Source: J051 sp040289295 (lineage in GTDB: Bacteria; Armatimonadota; Fimbriimonadia; Fimbriimonadales; ATM1). Taken from it: DNA of 64,000 nt. The position numbers and the translations under genes are program-made. How positions within the stretch are numbered: position 1 is the stretch's first letter; every line of letters begins with the position of its first letter. The notes under the pieces were generated by a model. The model saw only the letters and a list, made by a program, of their open reading frames with translations. It was not told the DNA's origin and ran no database searches. Shown in pieces: positions 61,575 through 64,000 of the stretch. Location: the NCBI GenBank assembly GCA_040289295.1, contig PSLA01000001.1, forward strand, positions 1 to 64,000. The letters are read 5' to 3'.

Positions 61575-63953
61575 ATGATCGAAACCATCAGTTTCGAGGT
61601 CGGGGGCAAAGAGCTCTCGATTGAAACCGGCCGTGTCGCAAAGCAAGCGAACGGCGCTGTCCTCCTCGGCATGGGCGAAACCGTGGTGCTGGGCACCGCG
61701 ACGATGAGTAGCCAGCCGAGAGAAGGACTTGACTTTTTCCCGCTAACTTGCGACTATGAAGAGCGAAAGTACGCCGTCGGCAAAATACCAGGCGGGTTCA
61801 TCAAACGTGGAGGCAGGCCCTCGGAGAAGGCTGTACTTACCTCTCGGCTGATTGACAGGCCGGTGAGACCTCTCTTCCCCGACGGGATGCGCAACGACGT
61901 CCAGTGTATCGCCATGCCGTTCGCTATGTCGCAGGAAGACCCATCGGATGTTCTTGCCATCAACGCCGTCTCTGCCGCGCTGGCCCTGAGCGATATTCCC
62001 TGGGAAGGACCGATAGGCGCCGTTCGCGTAGGCATGGAAGGCGACGAGTTAGTTCTGTTCCCCAGTGTACAGCAGATTCTTGACGGTAAATTGGACCTGG
62101 TCCTAGCGGGAAGCAAGGACAACATCATCATGGTCGAGGCAGGCGCGTCCGAAGTGCCCGAGTCCGTCATGATCGAAGCGATGCGGTGGGGTCACAGCTT
62201 CATTCGCATCATCGCCGAACAGATCGAGGCATTCGCCAAGAAGCACGGCAAACCGAAGACGACGGTACCCCTCTTCCAGGTCAACCCAGAGGTGATGGAA
62301 GTCGTCACCAAGGAGTACGGCGCGCGCGTCGAGCAGACGCTTGTCAACCCCGACAAGCAGGCCCGCGAGGGTGCCCTGCAAGCGCTGATGGAGGAGGCAT
62401 ACGAGAGGCTCTCCGCCACCACGTTTGCCGACTCCGAATCAAAGCAGAAGGACGTGCTTCTTGCGATGGACAAGCTCATCAAGAAGACCGTTCGATCGCT
62501 CATTGTGCACAAGAGCGTGCGGCCTGACGGGCGCGGCACGCGGGACATCCGCGAGATCTCGTGCGAGCCTGGACTATTGCCCAAGGTGCACGGCTCTGGA
62601 CTCTTCACTCGTGGACAAACGCAAGTGATGACCGTCGTCACTCTCGGTGCGCCCGGCGATTCCCAAATCATGGACGGGTTGGAGGATGTGCCAGACAAAC
62701 GGTACATGCACTACTACAACTTCCCGCCCTACTCCACGGGCGAAACCAGACCCATGCGCGGGCCTGGACGACGCGAAATCGGACACGGAGCGCTTGCGGA
62801 ACGCGCGCTGCTCGCCGTCCTGCCCAGCGTTGACGAGTTCCCCTACACGATGCTCCTAATCAGCGAGGTGCTCGAATCAAACGGCTCAACCAGCATGGCC
62901 AGCGTTTGCGGGTCCACCCTTGCGCTGCTCGACTGCGGAGTGCCGCTCAAGGCGCCCGTGGCAGGCATCGCCATGGGGCTCATCAGCGAAGATGGAAAGT
63001 ACACGGTCCTGACGGACATCCAGGGCATGGAAGACTTCTGCGGCGACATGGACTTCAAGGTCGCAGGCACGCGCGAAGGCATCACTGCGCTCCAACTTGA
63101 CACCAAGATAGGGGGGATTCCTGACCAGGTGCTCGAGGCGGCGCTCGACCAGGCGCGTGAGGCGCGGCTGTTTATCCTCGACCGAATCGAAGAAGCGTTC
63201 CCAGAGCGTCGTCGCGAGCTCAACCCGAATGCACCGCGGATCAACGTCGTTACGATTGATCCGACGCGTGCGGGCGAACTCATCGGACCCGGCGGGCGCA
63301 CGGTGAAGCGCATCCAACAGGAAACCGGTGCTGAAATCGACATCCAAGACGACGGACGCGTATTCATCCTTGCCACGAACAGCGAGAGCGCTGAACGGGC
63401 AATGCGCACGATCAAAGGACTCATGACCACGCCTGAAGTTGGCGAAGAGTACGAAGGCGTCGTCACCCGCCTGTTCGGGCGCGGCGCGATGGTCGAATAC
63501 CTCCCAGGAAAGGAGGGAATGGTGCCAAACGACCAGCTCTCGCCGCGAAGTGTCCGACATCCCGAAGAGGTTGTCAAGCCCGGCGACGTGATTCGCGTGC
63601 GAATCCACGAGATTGACGCAATGGGTCGTGTGAACCTCACTGCGCTCGGCCTTGCGCAGACTCTCGAAGCGCTCGGTGAGAACGAGAGCGCCGAACCTGG
63701 CGCTCCTCGACCCCGTAGTTCACGCCCGCGACACGAAAAGAATGACCGCCGCGGCGGCCAGGGCGCTAGAGGACGGGACGGCGGCGACCGCGATAGGGAC
63801 CGCGAGAGCAGGGGGCCTCGCAGGCGGGAGCACAACGAGCGACCGCTGCGCCAAGAGGTTCGCGAACCGGAACTTGCGCCCCGTGAGGGCGGAAGCCTGC
63901 CACAACGCGACGCCCCCGACACGCCATCGGCTCGGTTCAGACCGAAGCGGTAA
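61575..63953 (+). CDS. pnp: Polynucleotide phosphorylase
   Basis: 792 residues from ATG 61575 behind AAGGAGG. Two RNase PH domains (first GMGETVVLGTATMS, second GLFTRGQTQVMTVVTLG) flank a helical linker; the KH domain has IGPGGRTVKRIQQETGA and the S1 domain begins GEEYEGVVTRLFGRGAMVEY in outline. A tail of about 90 residues rich in Arg, Asp and Gly (RRGGQGARGRDGGDRDRDR in part) is an unusual extension that may bind RNA. Degrades mRNA from the 3' end with phosphate. The transcript probably ends at the hairpin just downstream. Confidence 0.96.
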   Translation: MIETISFEVGGKELSIETGRVAKQANGAVLLGMGETVVLGTATMSSQPREGLDFFPLTCDYEERKYAVGKIPGGFIKRGGRPSEKAVLTSRLIDRPVRPLFPDGMRNDVQCIAMPFAMSQEDPSDVLAINAVSAALALSDIPWEGPIGAVRVGMEGDELVLFPSVQQILDGKLDLVLAGSKDNIIMVEAGASEVPESVMIEAMRWGHSFIRIIAEQIEAFAKKHGKPKTTVPLFQVNPEVMEVVTKEYGARVEQTLVNPDKQAREGALQALMEEAYERLSATTFADSESKQKDVLLAMDKLIKKTVRSLIVHKSVRPDGRGTRDIREISCEPGLLPKVHGSGLFTRGQTQVMTVVTLGAPGDSQIMDGLEDVPDKRYMHYYNFPPYSTGETRPMRGPGRREIGHGALAERALLAVLPSVDEFPYTMLLISEVLESNGSTSMASVCGSTLALLDCGVPLKAPVAGIAMGLISEDGKYTVLTDIQGMEDFCGDMDFKVAGTREGITALQLDTKIGGIPDQVLEAALDQAREARLFILDRIEEAFPERRRELNPNAPRINVVTIDPTRAGELIGPGGRTVKRIQQETGAEIDIQDDGRVFILATNSESAERAMRTIKGLMTTPEVGEEYEGVVTRLFGRGAMVEYLPGKEGMVPNDQLSPRSVRHPEEVVKPGDVIRVRIHEIDAMGRVNLTALGLAQTLEALGENESAEPGAPRPRSSRPRHEKNDRRGGQGARGRDGGDRDRDRESRGPRRREHNERPLRQEVREPELAPREGGSLPQRDAPDTPSARFRPKR

Positions 63954-63964
63954 CAGGCGAATGT

Positions 63965-63999
63965 AGAAGCCCCAGCCGGTTCGCTCGGTTGGGGCTTCT
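63965..63999 (+). terminator. Rho-independent terminator after pnp
   Basis: AGAAGCCCCA pairs with TGGGGCTTCT; together with a G-T and three further pairs this makes a stem of about 14 bp with a seven-base loop (GTTCGCT). The window ends before the T-run can be judged. Confidence 0.75.
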
Positions 64000-64000
64000 T

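Noticed and set aside
62843..63922. 359-codon minus-strand frame
   Set aside because: Antisense shadow of pnp; Ser/Arg/Pro-rich composition of a GC-rich complement, no domain.

Overview
The window reads as chromosomal DNA of a moderately GC-rich, aerobic, diderm bacterium. A two-membrane envelope is indicated by KdsA (Kdo synthesis), apolipoprotein N-acyltransferase, DsbD and a TPR protein with a signal peptide. Aerobic life is indicated by 4-hydroxyphenylpyruvate dioxygenase, succinate dehydrogenase and a multicopper oxidase. The gene content and the single-anchor succinate dehydrogenase would suit Armatimonadota (Fimbriimonadales-like), but no 16S gene is present, so this placement is only an inference. 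A 12-N run at 30234-30245 shows the sequence is a scaffold, probably a metagenome assembly. There is no phage, IS element, CRISPR array or plasmid module.

Layout. 0-6.4 kb: mnmA (cut by the window edge), a VKOR-DsbA fusion, an ECF sigma factor, hpd, an M16 peptidase, and a second ECF sigma factor coupled to a small anti-sigma-like gene. 6.4-11.6 kb: dnaN, two consecutive decayed genes (adenylate-forming ligase C-terminus and M28 peptidase), aspartokinase coupled to a stand-alone ACT protein, and an aldo/keto reductase remnant. 11.6-16.1 kb (minus strand): sigA, lnt, a histidine phosphatase, a Clp1-like P-loop protein, tRNA-Pro(CGG) and a 57-codon basic ORF. 16.3-25 kb (plus strand): moxR-DUF58-transglutaminase, holA, then sdhCAB. 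25.5-34.3 kb: tRNA-Ser(CGA), then minus-strand rseP-dxr-uppS-frr-pyrH, the N gap, khpA-rpsP-ffh, a GT-C type membrane protein and DoxX. 34.4-40.2 kb (plus): an unknown gene, a Wzx-like flippase, a zinc-ribbon protein, cysS and vanW. 40.2-45 kb (minus): acyl-CoA synthetase, an unknown gene coupled to an ABC-2 permease, and proS. 45-55.2 kb: multicopper oxidase, rqcH-leuB, metH and a large TPR protein. 55.3-59.2 kb (minus): kdsA, dsbD and a Gfo/Idh/MocA oxidoreductase. 59.7-64 kb: nhaA and rpsO-pnp, ending in a strong hairpin.

Much of the window is housekeeping genes in tight, translationally coupled operons with 1-4 base stop/start overlaps. Periplasmic thiol chemistry is covered by VKOR-DsbA (oxidation) and DsbD (reduction). 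MoxR-DUF58-transglutaminase is a familiar envelope module. uppS, dxr, the flippase, vanW and kdsA serve envelope biogenesis.

The most unusual content is not a gene cluster. It is two families of short dispersed repeats. One (core GCTCGCGRGGACGCTCRCG) occurs about 14 times at five loci, in both orientations, between genes and once inside a gene end. The other is a GGGAGAGGG-type hairpin repeat that has been incorporated into the reading frames of a VanW protein (C-terminus) and a TPR protein (signal-peptide region). The cluster of broken genes around 7.5-11.6 kb and a Clp1-like protein with a ruined P-loop also deserve a look. I did not find a convincing new defence or biosynthetic system.
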